Of a DNA stretch of 48,548 nucleotides, positions 15,211 to 24,539 are shown one piece after another; position 1 is the first letter of the stretch, and the number at the start of each line of letters is the position of its first letter. The position numbers and the translations under genes were made by a program. Origin of the DNA: JBGQBN01 sp041494805 (GTDB lineage: Bacteria > Acidobacteriota > Terriglobia > Terriglobales > Acidobacteriaceae); contig JBGQBN010000029.1 in assembly GCA_041494805.1 (NCBI GenBank), positions 1 to 48,548 of the forward strand, in the 5' to 3' direction. The notes below the pieces were generated by a model, which was given only the letters and a program-made list of their open reading frames with translations, had not been told where the DNA came from and did no database searches.

Positions 15211-18204
15211 ATGTCAGTACAACGATTCGCGACGATGATTCTCGTGCTGTTGGCGTCGGCCACCTGTTTGGCCCAGCTAGACACGGCTACGATTCTGGGA
15301 ACCGTTTCCGATGCAACCGGAGCGGTAATTGTGGGCGCCAAGGTGGTTATCCAGAACACAGGTACGTCGGCAGTGATTGAACTGACGACCAACGGGAGCG
15401 GGTATTTTATTGCGCCGGTGCTCTCGGTGGGCACCTACCGAGTGACGGTCACGGCTCCAGGGTTCAAGACCCATCGTCAGGAGGCAATCGCCCTCAGCGT
15501 GGCGGATCGGCTGAACCTGGCGATTGTCCTCCAGCCCGGTCAGGTCACGGAGGAGGTCAAGGTAGAAGCGGGCGCAGTACTGGTGCAGACCGCCACCTCG
15601 GCCCGGGGCGACGTGATCAGCGGGCAACTGACCGAGGACTTGCCTCTCAATGGGCGCTCGGTCACCGATCTCATGCTCTTAGTGCCTGGGATGGTAGCCT
15701 CGGCACCACCGACGATCAATGGCGGGGCTGATGGCAGATTGTTCCAGCCGGGATTGAAATACCTCGTGGACGGCGGCGATTCTTCGCAGATCGATTCTGA
15801 CTTTGCCAGTGGCGGCTATCTTACCAACGCCCGCGTGAATCGGATCAGTGTGGATTCGGTTGCCGAATTCCGCATGGTGACGGGCACATATTCCGCCGAA
15901 TACGGACAGTCTACCGGCGCGGTAGTCAACTTCATCACCAAGTCAGGGGCTAACACTCTCCACGGGGGCCTTTTCGAGTTCTTCCGCAACGAAGTCCTCG
16001 ATTCCCGCCTTTACTTCAATCGGCCACCGGAGAAGAAACCTGCCTTTCGTCTGAATCAGTTCGGCGGCTCGCTGGGCGGGCCGATTGTCCGCGACAAACT
16101 GTTCTTCTTCGGCAACTATGAAGGCGTCCGCCAGCGTTCCGGGCTGGCATTATCCCAGTATGTGTTCACCGATGCGTATCGCGCCACCCTTGCCCCGGCA
16201 CTTCAGCCCGTGGTGGCGCAGATGCCATCGCCAAATGGGGCGGTTTCCGCTGCCGATAACCGGTTGGCCCTTTTCACGGAAGCCGTCTCGGACTCCCTTC
16301 GCGAAGACACTTGGACGGGGAAAATTGATTATCTAGCCAGCCCGAAGGATCGTGTGACATTCGGGTATAACGGGGATAATTCGTTTACCAAGAGTTACTT
16401 TGGGGTATCAGACGGGCAGTTCCGGCCCATTCCTTTCACCAAGCACTTGGTCAAATTGAGCTACACGCGAACCATCTCCAACACACTGTTGAATGAAGCG
16501 TCGTTTTCCATCAACCGCTTGTCCTCAGACCCAGCCGGAGCGGGTACCCCGGAAGCGCGGAACTTTCCCCAGACCACGTTTGTGATCGGCGGTCTCAGTT
16601 TCGGGGCCGGCGGTTTGGCCACGGTTGGCCCTTCGACGTTCGACTTGCAGGTGGATAACACCGCTTATCAGATCTACGATTCTGTTTCATGGGTGAAGGG
16701 CCGCCACCAGCTCAAATTTGGGGCCCAGATCGTCCGCAATCAGGACAACAAGGCGGTTTTGTTTCAGCAGTTTGTCCAGTTCCTGGGCATCAGCGGCCCC
16801 TTTGGCTTCGAGACCAACACGCCGTTCTTCATTTATACCCTGGGGTGGCCCCGAGTCGGCATGCGCGGGACCTACTGGGCGTTTTATGTCAACGACGATT
16901 TCAAGGTGAGTGACCGCCTGACCATCAACGCTGGCTTGCGTTATCAGTACGACAGCACTCCCACCGAATCGCATGGCCGCGTCGCCAACTTCAATCCTGC
17001 CACCGGGCAACTTGACCCGGAAGGCACTTCCATACTGAACGCACCCAAGACGAACTTCGGCCCACGCTTGGGGTTCGCCTATTCACTAGACAAGGGCCAG
17101 CAAACGGTCCTGCGGGGCGGCTATGGCATCTTTTTTGCCAATCTGAATCCGGCGCTGGCGCAATATGTTCCCAGCAACCTCCCCAGCGTAGGGGAGAACG
17201 GCTTCGCGCTCTTTCCTCCGGTGGGATTTCCTTTTCCCGACCTCAGCGGCGGGAGCGTCTTGCCGGTGTGGGCCATGAAAAAGGACTGGAGCGGGACCTA
17301 TACCCAACAGTGGAACCTGGGTGTGCAACGTGGAATCGGCAAGACGATGGTGTTTGAACTGAGTTACATCGGGAACCGCGCCCTGCATGTTCTGACCGCC
17401 GGTAACGGACAGGAGATAAACCCCGTCGATCCCGCGACCAGCTTACGGCCTTACCCGGCCTTTTCCAGCATTCAGATGCAGAACCCCTGCTGCAATGCCA
17501 ACTACCACGGCTTGCAGGCAAGCTTCAAACGCCAGGCTGCCGCCTTCACCTTTGGAGCGCACTACACCTGGGCGCATGCGTTCGACGAGAACACGCTCAC
17601 CTTCGCTGCGCAGGCCCAGAACCCGGCTGATCTCACCCGCGGAGAATATGCCACTGCGGACTACGACGTGCGCCACAACTTTGTGTTCTATGGCGACTAC
17701 CAAATTCCGAAACTGGGCAAACTCCCGGCGTGGCTGGGAGAAAACTGGTTGCTGCGGGGCATCACCAGCATGCGCTCTGGGCTGCCCATCACGGTGATCT
17801 GCGGTTGTGATCCCACGGGCAACGGGTCTGCAACGGGAAGGCCGGATCTGGTGTCCGGCGTTTCCTTGCGCCCCGCGAACTATTCAATCCCGGACAATCA
17901 GGTCAACATCGCTGCCTTCGCCGCTCCGGTTGGACATTTCGGCGACGCCCGCCGCAACCTGTTGGCTGGACCGGCAGTCTATAACACGGATTTCGGAGTC
18001 TCGAAGATGTTTCGCCTGACAGAGAGCCAGCGTTTGGAATTCCGGGCGGAGATGTTCAACATCTTCAATACGCCGCAGTTTGCCAATCCTGAGGCCAACC
18101 TCGCGAGTCCAGCCACGTTTGGCCAGACCTTCAGCACGATTACGACCAATGCGGGGTTCGGAACAAACCGGCAGGTGCAGTTTGCGCTGAAGTATTTGTT
18201 CTGA
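15211..18204 (+). CDS. TonB-dependent receptor with carboxypeptidase-regulatory-like N-terminus
   Basis: ATG 15211 follows a strong AGGAGGGGG site and gives 997 residues; the frame is open back to 15136. A signal peptide (cleavage near CLAQ) precedes a carboxypeptidase-regulatory-like beta-sandwich at about 25-110 (ILGTVSDATGAVIVGAKV, APGFKTHRQ). A plug-like domain comes next (SVTDLMLLVPG, YSAEYGQSTGAVVNFITKSG), then a long outer-membrane barrel ending in ALKYLF with the terminal aromatic residue expected for outer-membrane insertion. Acidobacteria carry many such Oar-like receptors. It probably binds the oligosaccharide degraded by the enzymes encoded around it (inference). The promoter and operator pair just upstream suggest induction with the rest of the locus. 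Confidence 0.9.
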   Translation: MSVQRFATMILVLLASATCLAQLDTATILGTVSDATGAVIVGAKVVIQNTGTSAVIELTTNGSGYFIAPVLSVGTYRVTVTAPGFKTHRQEAIALSVADRLNLAIVLQPGQVTEEVKVEAGAVLVQTATSARGDVISGQLTEDLPLNGRSVTDLMLLVPGMVASAPPTINGGADGRLFQPGLKYLVDGGDSSQIDSDFASGGYLTNARVNRISVDSVAEFRMVTGTYSAEYGQSTGAVVNFITKSGANTLHGGLFEFFRNEVLDSRLYFNRPPEKKPAFRLNQFGGSLGGPIVRDKLFFFGNYEGVRQRSGLALSQYVFTDAYRATLAPALQPVVAQMPSPNGAVSAADNRLALFTEAVSDSLREDTWTGKIDYLASPKDRVTFGYNGDNSFTKSYFGVSDGQFRPIPFTKHLVKLSYTRTISNTLLNEASFSINRLSSDPAGAGTPEARNFPQTTFVIGGLSFGAGGLATVGPSTFDLQVDNTAYQIYDSVSWVKGRHQLKFGAQIVRNQDNKAVLFQQFVQFLGISGPFGFETNTPFFIYTLGWPRVGMRGTYWAFYVNDDFKVSDRLTINAGLRYQYDSTPTESHGRVANFNPATGQLDPEGTSILNAPKTNFGPRLGFAYSLDKGQQTVLRGGYGIFFANLNPALAQYVPSNLPSVGENGFALFPPVGFPFPDLSGGSVLPVWAMKKDWSGTYTQQWNLGVQRGIGKTMVFELSYIGNRALHVLTAGNGQEINPVDPATSLRPYPAFSSIQMQNPCCNANYHGLQASFKRQAAAFTFGAHYTWAHAFDENTLTFAAQAQNPADLTRGEYATADYDVRHNFVFYGDYQIPKLGKLPAWLGENWLLRGITSMRSGLPITVICGCDPTGNGSATGRPDLVSGVSLRPANYSIPDNQVNIAAFAAPVGHFGDARRNLLAGPAVYNTDFGVSKMFRLTESQRLEFRAEMFNIFNTPQFANPEANLASPATFGQTFSTITTNAGFGTNRQVQFALKYLF

Positions 18205-18345
18205 TTTGAGGGGGTTCTCGATCCTAGGGCTGGAACACGGATCTGACGTTTCAGCCCTGGATGTGCGCAGTTGCTTAGCTTTAGTCAGGTGACGTAGCCT
18301 TCATGAGCGGCTGAGCTCAGGATCAGGAAGTGCTTGGGGTGAAGA

Positions 18346-19113
18346 ATGAGGCTCAAAGATAAGGTCGCAATTGTAACCGGCGGTGGGTCTGGAATCGGGC
18401 ATCAATCATGCCTTCAGTTCGCGCGGGAAGGCGCTCGCGTGCTCGTAGTCGACATCCTGGCAGACAAGGCCAAGCAGGTGGCACGCCAGATCACGGAAAA
18501 GGGTGGTGTCGCGGAAGCTTTGGCCGAAGATGTCTCCTCAGAAGAAGGTGCAAAGCGGATTGCGTCCCGGGCGGCGGATCTGTGGAAGCGTGTCGACATT
18601 TTGGTGAACAACGCTGCTTCGTTCCATCATCGGTCGGTTGAAGAGGCGACCGCGGCCGACTGGGAAACCGTGCTGAAGGTTAATGTGATGGGCACCAGCT
18701 TCTGCACCAAGTATGCCCTGCCCTTCATGAAGCAGCAGGGCAGCGGGTCCATCATCAATATCGCGTCCATCAACGGTCTGGTGGCCATGCCAACCGGGTG
18801 GACCAACTACAGCGCCAGCAAAGCGGCCATCGTGAACATGTCCAAGTCGATGGCCTACGACTTTGCGCCGTTTGGAATTCGGGTGAATTGTCTTTGTCCG
18901 GGAATGATTCACACCCCGGCGATGGAAGACCTTCTGAAAACGATGAATATGACCCGCAAACAGGCAGAAGACCAATTCCTCGGCCCACGCTGCATGCTCA
19001 AACGTTTCGGCGAGGCGCACGAAATCGCTGCCATCATTCTGACGATGGCTTCCGATGAAGCCTCCTACATGACGGGCGCCACGATTGTCGTCGATGGCGG
19101 GTACACCAGCTAG
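18346..19113 (+). CDS. Short-chain dehydrogenase/reductase
   Basis: 255 residues with the classical SDR pattern: TGGGSGIG nucleotide loop (about 12-19), Asp after the second strand (VVDILADK) suggesting NAD(H), DILVNNAA, catalytic Ser in IINIASINGL and the YSASK Tyr/Lys pair. The C-terminal VDGGYTS is typical. Members close to this pattern oxidise sugars, sugar acids or polyols. The gene follows the receptor after a 141-base gap and is 15 bases ahead of the first glycosidase-like gene, so it is probably in the same long unit. It is a candidate for one of the sugar oxidation steps in the cytoplasm. Confidence 0.9.
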   Translation: MRLKDKVAIVTGGGSGIGHQSCLQFAREGARVLVVDILADKAKQVARQITEKGGVAEALAEDVSSEEGAKRIASRAADLWKRVDILVNNAASFHHRSVEEATAADWETVLKVNVMGTSFCTKYALPFMKQQGSGSIINIASINGLVAMPTGWTNYSASKAAIVNMSKSMAYDFAPFGIRVNCLCPGMIHTPAMEDLLKTMNMTRKQAEDQFLGPRCMLKRFGEAHEIAAIILTMASDEASYMTGATIVVDGGYTS

Positions 19114-19128
19114 GGTTTCGGCTTACTT

Positions 19129-21285
19129 ATGCGGTCAGGTGAATTCATACTCCTGCTTTCGTTGTGCGCTGCTGCCGCGACGGCGCAGGCCCCTCCCTCC
19201 CCTCAAATTACGCTCGAGAATTCCGAATTGCGGGTCACTCTTTCCGCGCGAGGCGGATCCGTCATCAGCGTTGAGCGTAAGCCCGACGGCCAGTCGTATC
19301 TCGGATCCTCCCAGCAAGCTGGATGGTTCAAGGTCCAGCTTCCCTTGCCCCATTGGGAAGGGCACATCGCGGCGGGCAAAGACGCTCCCGCGTTTACCAT
19401 CTCCAAGCGGACCGCGGACTCAGTCGAGTTTCAGACCACCGAGCTGTCTTCAAAGGAGGGGCGGTACAAGGTCGCATCCCACCTGACGTTCCGGCTCGAC
19501 AAGGACAATCTCGTCTGCTCCCTACATTTGCGGAACGACTCAAAGCAAACCATCGACCGTATTGTTTTCCCCATCGTTGACGTTCCCCCCGGTGCGGACG
19601 GAGCGGAGGCGCTGGTGATGCCGTACGGTATCGGCTTCGGCGCCTTGCCGTTGCGATTTCTGTTCAGCCAGAATGAAATTCAAACCACCCACAATCCTTT
19701 CGACACTCTAGATCCACTCGATCTCAAAGCGTGGTTCTTCAACGACCCCAAGCTTCCGGTGAAGGGGATCAACTATCCGATGGATCTGCCCACGGCCTGG
19801 TTCACCTACGTCGCGGACAAGAGAGGCATCGGATTCGACGTGCGTACCCGTGATTTTCAGTTCCAGAAGCTGACCTTCGAGCGCCGCTTGTTTCGCGACA
19901 CGGTTTCGCGCGCGGCCAATCGCTTCGACTACGAATTCTCCTGGAACTGGTATCCACTGGTGCGGCCAGGAAAGTCGTGGCAAAGCCCCGAGGTGTACAT
20001 CAAGTTCGATGCCGGCGACTGGCACGCCATTGCGAGGCAGCACCGTGATTGGCTGCGGCCCTGGGTCGGGCGTCCCAAGGTCCCGAAAGAGCTGCAGGAA
20101 TCCATCGGCTGGATCAGCCGGGGCATCCGCTCATTCGACGACATTCCCCAGATTGCTAAGCAAGGTGTTGACGTAGGAGCCCCCTACTTCATCGTCTACG
20201 GATGGTCCGACATCGGTCCGGCGGGAATGTCTTACAACAACTATCCGCGCCGCGAATTGGGTGGCATCGAATCACTGCAGCGTAATCTTCTCAAGGCGCG
20301 CGAGCTCGGCTCTTATCCGATGGCGTGGTTCAACGGCACAGTCAGCGTCGAGACCAACCTGGGCCATCTTCAAATGGGACATAACTGGACCGCCATCGAC
20401 CGCTGGGGTGGACAGTTAGAGGATGGCAGATGGTCATTCTTCGAGCCGTTTCAGATTGCGGTCAATCCCAACAACGACTCGTGGTTTGAGGTCGATCCTA
20501 GCTCCGGCGCCCAGCAATACCTTCTTGACACAGCGCGCCGTTTTGTCGAGGACTACCACTTCACCGGCTACGAAATGGACCAGGGGCACAAGAACTTCCT
20601 CAGCTACCGCGACCACTCGGAAAACTCTCGTCCCGAAGCCGCATTTTCGCAAGGCTGGTCCGAGTATTTCTCCAAGGCTGAAGAGATCGTGAAGAAGGCC
20701 AATCCGGCCGGGATCATCGTGGGAGAGAATCCTTCTGAGCTGATGAACCAGTACGTGGACTCCACGTGGATCTTTGAAGGAGGAGCGCTGAATCTGGCTA
20801 CGTTCACCACGCTGCGTTATAGCTGGCCCTGGCTAAACATGCCTGCGAAAGCGATTCCCACCAATCGCGGCCATGCCAACCAATGCTTCATGATGAATTC
20901 GTACCTGGATATTTTTGACGATCTGTCGAAGTATCCGGAGTACGCCGAACATCTCAAGCGTCTGCATGGATTGAAGAAGGCAACCTCAAGATATCTGTAT
21001 CAAGGCGAATTTTCTGATGAAGAGGGTTTCTCGTTCGCTGCGCCACAAGCGGGAGTGATGGCGAAATCTTACCGCGACCCTGCGGGCAAATTTACGGCTG
21101 TCGTCGTGATCAACACCGGCGACACACCCCGGGAAGTCACGCTGAAACCGGAGCTGGAAATCGCGAAAATGCCATTCCGTCACTACTATCTCGACGGCCG
21201 GGCTGAGAGTGAGCCGGCCTCATCAGAATCTCGCCTCAACCTGGGCGCATACGATGTGCAGGTTCTTACTTTCGAATCGCAATAA
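19129..21285 (+). CDS. Secreted glycosidase-like protein (possibly DUF6259 type), copy 1
   Basis: 718 residues with a signal peptide (MRSGEFILLLSLCAAAATAQA). The N-terminal third is beta-rich (LENSELRVTLSARGGSVISV) like sugar-binding sandwich domains of glycosidases. A TIM-barrel-like middle part contains the possible catalytic acids in GYEMDQGHK and IIVGENPSEL. A small C-terminal beta domain ends NLGAYDVQVLTFESQ. The overall plan resembles clan GH-D-like enzymes or the DUF6259 family; I cannot name it with certainty. Copy 2 follows after 10 bases, and the shared segment SPEVYIKFDAGDWHAIA versus SPQVVIHVHASDWHAIA shows common descent. Predicted to act on a glycan outside the cytoplasm. Confidence 0.7.
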   Translation: MRSGEFILLLSLCAAAATAQAPPSPQITLENSELRVTLSARGGSVISVERKPDGQSYLGSSQQAGWFKVQLPLPHWEGHIAAGKDAPAFTISKRTADSVEFQTTELSSKEGRYKVASHLTFRLDKDNLVCSLHLRNDSKQTIDRIVFPIVDVPPGADGAEALVMPYGIGFGALPLRFLFSQNEIQTTHNPFDTLDPLDLKAWFFNDPKLPVKGINYPMDLPTAWFTYVADKRGIGFDVRTRDFQFQKLTFERRLFRDTVSRAANRFDYEFSWNWYPLVRPGKSWQSPEVYIKFDAGDWHAIARQHRDWLRPWVGRPKVPKELQESIGWISRGIRSFDDIPQIAKQGVDVGAPYFIVYGWSDIGPAGMSYNNYPRRELGGIESLQRNLLKARELGSYPMAWFNGTVSVETNLGHLQMGHNWTAIDRWGGQLEDGRWSFFEPFQIAVNPNNDSWFEVDPSSGAQQYLLDTARRFVEDYHFTGYEMDQGHKNFLSYRDHSENSRPEAAFSQGWSEYFSKAEEIVKKANPAGIIVGENPSELMNQYVDSTWIFEGGALNLATFTTLRYSWPWLNMPAKAIPTNRGHANQCFMMNSYLDIFDDLSKYPEYAEHLKRLHGLKKATSRYLYQGEFSDEEGFSFAAPQAGVMAKSYRDPAGKFTAVVVINTGDTPREVTLKPELEIAKMPFRHYYLDGRAESEPASSESRLNLGAYDVQVLTFESQ

Positions 21286-21295
21286 GGAGAATCGG

Positions 21296-23410
21296 TTGCG
21301 ATCTTTCATTCTATTTTCACTGATGGCTTTGTCTCTGCCGCTGAAGGCCGCGGATACGCCCGCTGTCCTCGAGAATGATGCCATCCGCGTGGAAGTCTCC
21401 ACACAAAACGGGTCCATCACTCGCATATTTCATAAACGCACCAACACCGAGTTCATTGATGACCAGAGACGAACCAAACTGTTTCGACTCCTCATACCAA
21501 CACCAGATTACCTCTCTCGTCGCATAAATTCCTGGGACCAGAAACCGGTTTCGCTCGAAGTTTCTGGCGGAACGCTGGTGATGAAGTTCCAGAATCTGCA
21601 GGTTTCCCGCCAGAACTACGTCTTTCAGGTTGGTACGGTGGACACGCCCGAGCCGCAGCGTGCCATCCAAGTGACGGTGACCCTTCGCCTGCAAGACGAG
21701 CATATCCTGGCCTCGATTGAAGTAACGAACAATAGCCTGGACGAGATCACCGATGTTACATTCCCGTGGGTGGATGGCTTGATTCGCAGCTCCCACGGGA
21801 ATCCGCTGCAGGTTGTTTTGCCCTCGCTCTCGCAGCGGGTTCTCTCAAATACGCCTGAATTTCTGCTCGGTGAGCGCGCCAAGCCTTATCCCGCGCTGCT
21901 GGCTACCAGTTGGGTGAACTTCGGTACCGCCAACATGGGAATTGGCATCGAAGTGCAAGGGCCACCCGAAACCCAGGATGCCTTCGTCTCACCGAGTCAG
22001 AATGGGCTAGAGGCCAACAGCCCGAGCGCCTGGGATGCTCCCGACTTCCCGTATATAGCGTGGAATTTCTATCCCCACATCGCCGGCACCACCACTTGGA
22101 AGTCTCCGCAGGTCGTGATCCATGTCCACGCGTCCGACTGGCACGCCATCGCAGGGGAGCACCGTGAGTGGTATCGCCAGAAGAACACACCCGAGCGCGT
22201 CTCTAATTTCGACGGCACAATCGGGTTTGCAACCTACCGCCTGAAAAAAGACGACAACACCGTTAATTGGACCTATGGCGAAATTCCCAACCTGGCGGCG
22301 GATGCGGGCCTGGCCGGAATTCGTAATGTCGTGATCGACGGTTGGCGGGAGCGTGAGGGGCCGGGTAATGAGTCTCCGTTTGCCGAGATTGCGGATCCAC
22401 ACGCCGGCGGAGCGGCCCAACTAAAAGCTGCAAGCGACAAGCTTGCGCAGGAACACGTCAACCTGATCTTCGCCTTCCATCCGACGATTATGAACACCGC
22501 CACAGAACGCTATCGGAATGGCGGTCTACGCTGGACGGTTAAGACCCGGCGCGGAGGCAATCAGCTTCCGCCTGCATACACGTTCTATACGTTTGACTAT
22601 CCTTACCAGGAGTACATCGCTCATTACTGGGCTGTAGTCGATCCCATGTCGGCAGCTACAGGCTTGTTACTGCAGGACGCCGAGCGCTTCAAGAAGGAGT
22701 ATGGATTCCGTAACCTGCTTCTTCGTGGGGTCGGGTTGCAATCGTTTCTTTCCTACAATCCTGAGGACGCGGTCCCTCCGCAGAAGGTCTATCAGGCTGG
22801 TTACGGACGCTTTCTGGGTGGATTGCGGAAACTGTATCCAGATGGTCTGCTGCTCATGGAAGGATTCAACGATTTGGTGAACCCGTACGGAAACGGCGGC
22901 TACACCTGGAGTCAGACAGCCGACGTAGAAATCCTGGCCTACAGTATTCCCTGGACGCCATTTTCCAACGATGTCGAAGCCTTGAATTACGATCAAGCGA
23001 ATGCCAGTTTCGCGCGCAAGATGCTGGTCAATCTGATTGTGGACGGAGGGGACGGTACTGTTGCCCGATATCCGGACTTTGCCAAGCACTTGAAGGGGCT
23101 GGGAAGCCTCAAGGTGGCCACCGTCCCGTACTATGCCCAGGCCGAATTTCGTGACCACGAAGGCTTGAAAAAGCTCGATGCAGATGCGCAGGTTGTCGTT
23201 TCCACATTCAGCAATCTCACGAGCAGGCAACGGGGAGTGGTACTGGCCAATCTTTCCGATCAGAAGAAGAAGGCTTCGCTGGAGTTGGAGCAGGGATCAG
23301 GCAGAGGCCATCTGTTCCGCCTAGCAGGCCAGCGGGAGGAAGTGGACTTGGCAACCCAAGTTTCTGTTGATTTAGGCCCATACGAAGTTGTTGTGCTGGG
23401 AATTGACTAA
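21296..23410 (+). CDS. Secreted glycosidase-like protein, divergent copy 2
   Basis: TTG 21296 has AAGGAG six bases upstream and opens a clear signal peptide (LRSFILFSLMALSLPLKAA); the frame reaches back to 21209 inside copy 1. 704 residues. The architecture matches copy 1: N-terminal sandwich (ENDAIRVEVSTQNGSI), DWHAIAGEHREW, barrel-like region and C-terminal VDLGPYEVVVLGID. The segment aligned with GYEMDQGHK of copy 1 reads NLLLRGVGLQ, so an acidic residue is lost, while the Glu of IVGENPSEL corresponds to LLMEGFNDL. The protein may have changed specificity or become a binding partner of copy 1 (inference). No frameshift or early stop is seen, so it is not a pseudogene. Confidence 0.7.
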   Translation: MRSFILFSLMALSLPLKAADTPAVLENDAIRVEVSTQNGSITRIFHKRTNTEFIDDQRRTKLFRLLIPTPDYLSRRINSWDQKPVSLEVSGGTLVMKFQNLQVSRQNYVFQVGTVDTPEPQRAIQVTVTLRLQDEHILASIEVTNNSLDEITDVTFPWVDGLIRSSHGNPLQVVLPSLSQRVLSNTPEFLLGERAKPYPALLATSWVNFGTANMGIGIEVQGPPETQDAFVSPSQNGLEANSPSAWDAPDFPYIAWNFYPHIAGTTTWKSPQVVIHVHASDWHAIAGEHREWYRQKNTPERVSNFDGTIGFATYRLKKDDNTVNWTYGEIPNLAADAGLAGIRNVVIDGWREREGPGNESPFAEIADPHAGGAAQLKAASDKLAQEHVNLIFAFHPTIMNTATERYRNGGLRWTVKTRRGGNQLPPAYTFYTFDYPYQEYIAHYWAVVDPMSAATGLLLQDAERFKKEYGFRNLLLRGVGLQSFLSYNPEDAVPPQKVYQAGYGRFLGGLRKLYPDGLLLMEGFNDLVNPYGNGGYTWSQTADVEILAYSIPWTPFSNDVEALNYDQANASFARKMLVNLIVDGGDGTVARYPDFAKHLKGLGSLKVATVPYYAQAEFRDHEGLKKLDADAQVVVSTFSNLTSRQRGVVLANLSDQKKKASLELEQGSGRGHLFRLAGQREEVDLATQVSVDLGPYEVVVLGID

Positions 23411-23434
23411 GACCGATCGATCCTGGGAGAACGC

Positions 23435-24532
23435 TTGAAGATTACCAAAGTTGATGCCTTCATATTGCGCGTGCCTCTCGGCAGAAAGGTTGCCGACTCT
23501 TTCAACGCCACCGAGCATGTTGGCATGCCCGGCGTTCGGATTCATACCGACACGGGCCTCGTCGGAACCGGCTTCACCACTACTCTCGGCTCGGGCGATG
23601 ATCTGATTCGCTGCGCCATCGCCACCTACTACGCTCCGGTGCTCATGGGGCGCGATCCGTTCTACGTGAAGCAACTCTGGCACGAGCTTTACTGGTCGTC
23701 GCTGCACTGGATTGGCCGCCAGGGCATCACCACCATGGCGATGGCCGCAGTCGATGTCGCGCTCTGGGACCTCATGGCGAAGGCCATGGAGCAACCCTTG
23801 TGGCGGGTTTTGGGTGGTGCTAAGGAGAAGAAAATCAAGACTTACAACACCGACGGCGGCTGGCTCAACAAGTCCGTCGACGAAATGGTGGATCACCTGA
23901 AGCGCCTCATTGACCAGGGGTGGACCGGTGTGAAGATGAAAGTTGGGAAGCCGAACCCACGAGAGGACGTCGATCGCGTGCGCCGCGTTCGGAAAGCAAT
24001 CGGCGACAATGTCGATTTGATGGTGGACGTGAATCAGACTTGGGACCTGAACACTGCCATGGTCTGGGGAAAGCGTCTCGAGGTATTTCAGATTGCCTGG
24101 CTCGAAGAGCCCCTGGCCCCGGAGGACATCCGCTCCCACCGAATCCTGGCCAGAGAGCTCAACACTCCGATCGCCCTGGGCGAGCACATTTACACGCGCC
24201 AGGCTTTCCGCGACTATTTGCTGGAAGAGGCGGTCGAGATTATCCAGGTTGATGTGACCCGCGTGGGGGGAATCACCGAGTGGCTACAGGTCGCCGATAT
24301 GGCGCTCTGCTTCAATTGCCCTGTGATACCTCACACGGCCGACGGCGGGCAGGTCCATCAACACCTGGTCGCCGCTACCCAGAATGCTCCCATGCAGGAG
24401 TGTGTGCCTCTGGGCGGCAGGTTGTGGATCGATCAGGTGGATATTCGCGAGGGCTGGCTCTATTTGCCCGAGACTCCTGGAGCGTCAACCGATTTCATTC
24501 CGGAAGTATTTGAAAAATACCGAGTTGCCTGA
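23435..24532 (+). CDS. Enolase-superfamily sugar-acid dehydratase (mandelate racemase subgroup)
   Basis: TTG 23435, with GGGAG upstream, gives 365 residues beginning MKITKVDAFILRVPLG, a typical start. The capping domain is followed by the barrel: Lys pair in GVKMKVGK, metal ligands Asp in MVDVNQTWD, Glu in WLEEPLAPED and Glu in ALGEHIYT, then the Asp of QVDVTRVGG and the His of IPHTADGGQ that form the His-Asp dyad. This set defines the MR subgroup, which includes galactonate, arabinonate, fuconate and rhamnonate dehydratases. In this locus it probably converts an aldonate to a 2-keto-3-deoxy acid, the substrate of the FAH-family protein at 8788. The exact epimer cannot be told. Confidence 0.88.
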   Translation: MKITKVDAFILRVPLGRKVADSFNATEHVGMPGVRIHTDTGLVGTGFTTTLGSGDDLIRCAIATYYAPVLMGRDPFYVKQLWHELYWSSLHWIGRQGITTMAMAAVDVALWDLMAKAMEQPLWRVLGGAKEKKIKTYNTDGGWLNKSVDEMVDHLKRLIDQGWTGVKMKVGKPNPREDVDRVRRVRKAIGDNVDLMVDVNQTWDLNTAMVWGKRLEVFQIAWLEEPLAPEDIRSHRILARELNTPIALGEHIYTRQAFRDYLLEEAVEIIQVDVTRVGGITEWLQVADMALCFNCPVIPHTADGGQVHQHLVAATQNAPMQECVPLGGRLWIDQVDIREGWLYLPETPGASTDFIPEVFEKYRVA

Positions 24533-24539
24533 GGCCCAC

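Noticed and set aside
18229..18260. Terminator after the TonB-dependent receptor
   Set aside because: AGGGCTG and CAGCCCT can pair, but the loop is about 19 bases and no T-run follows.
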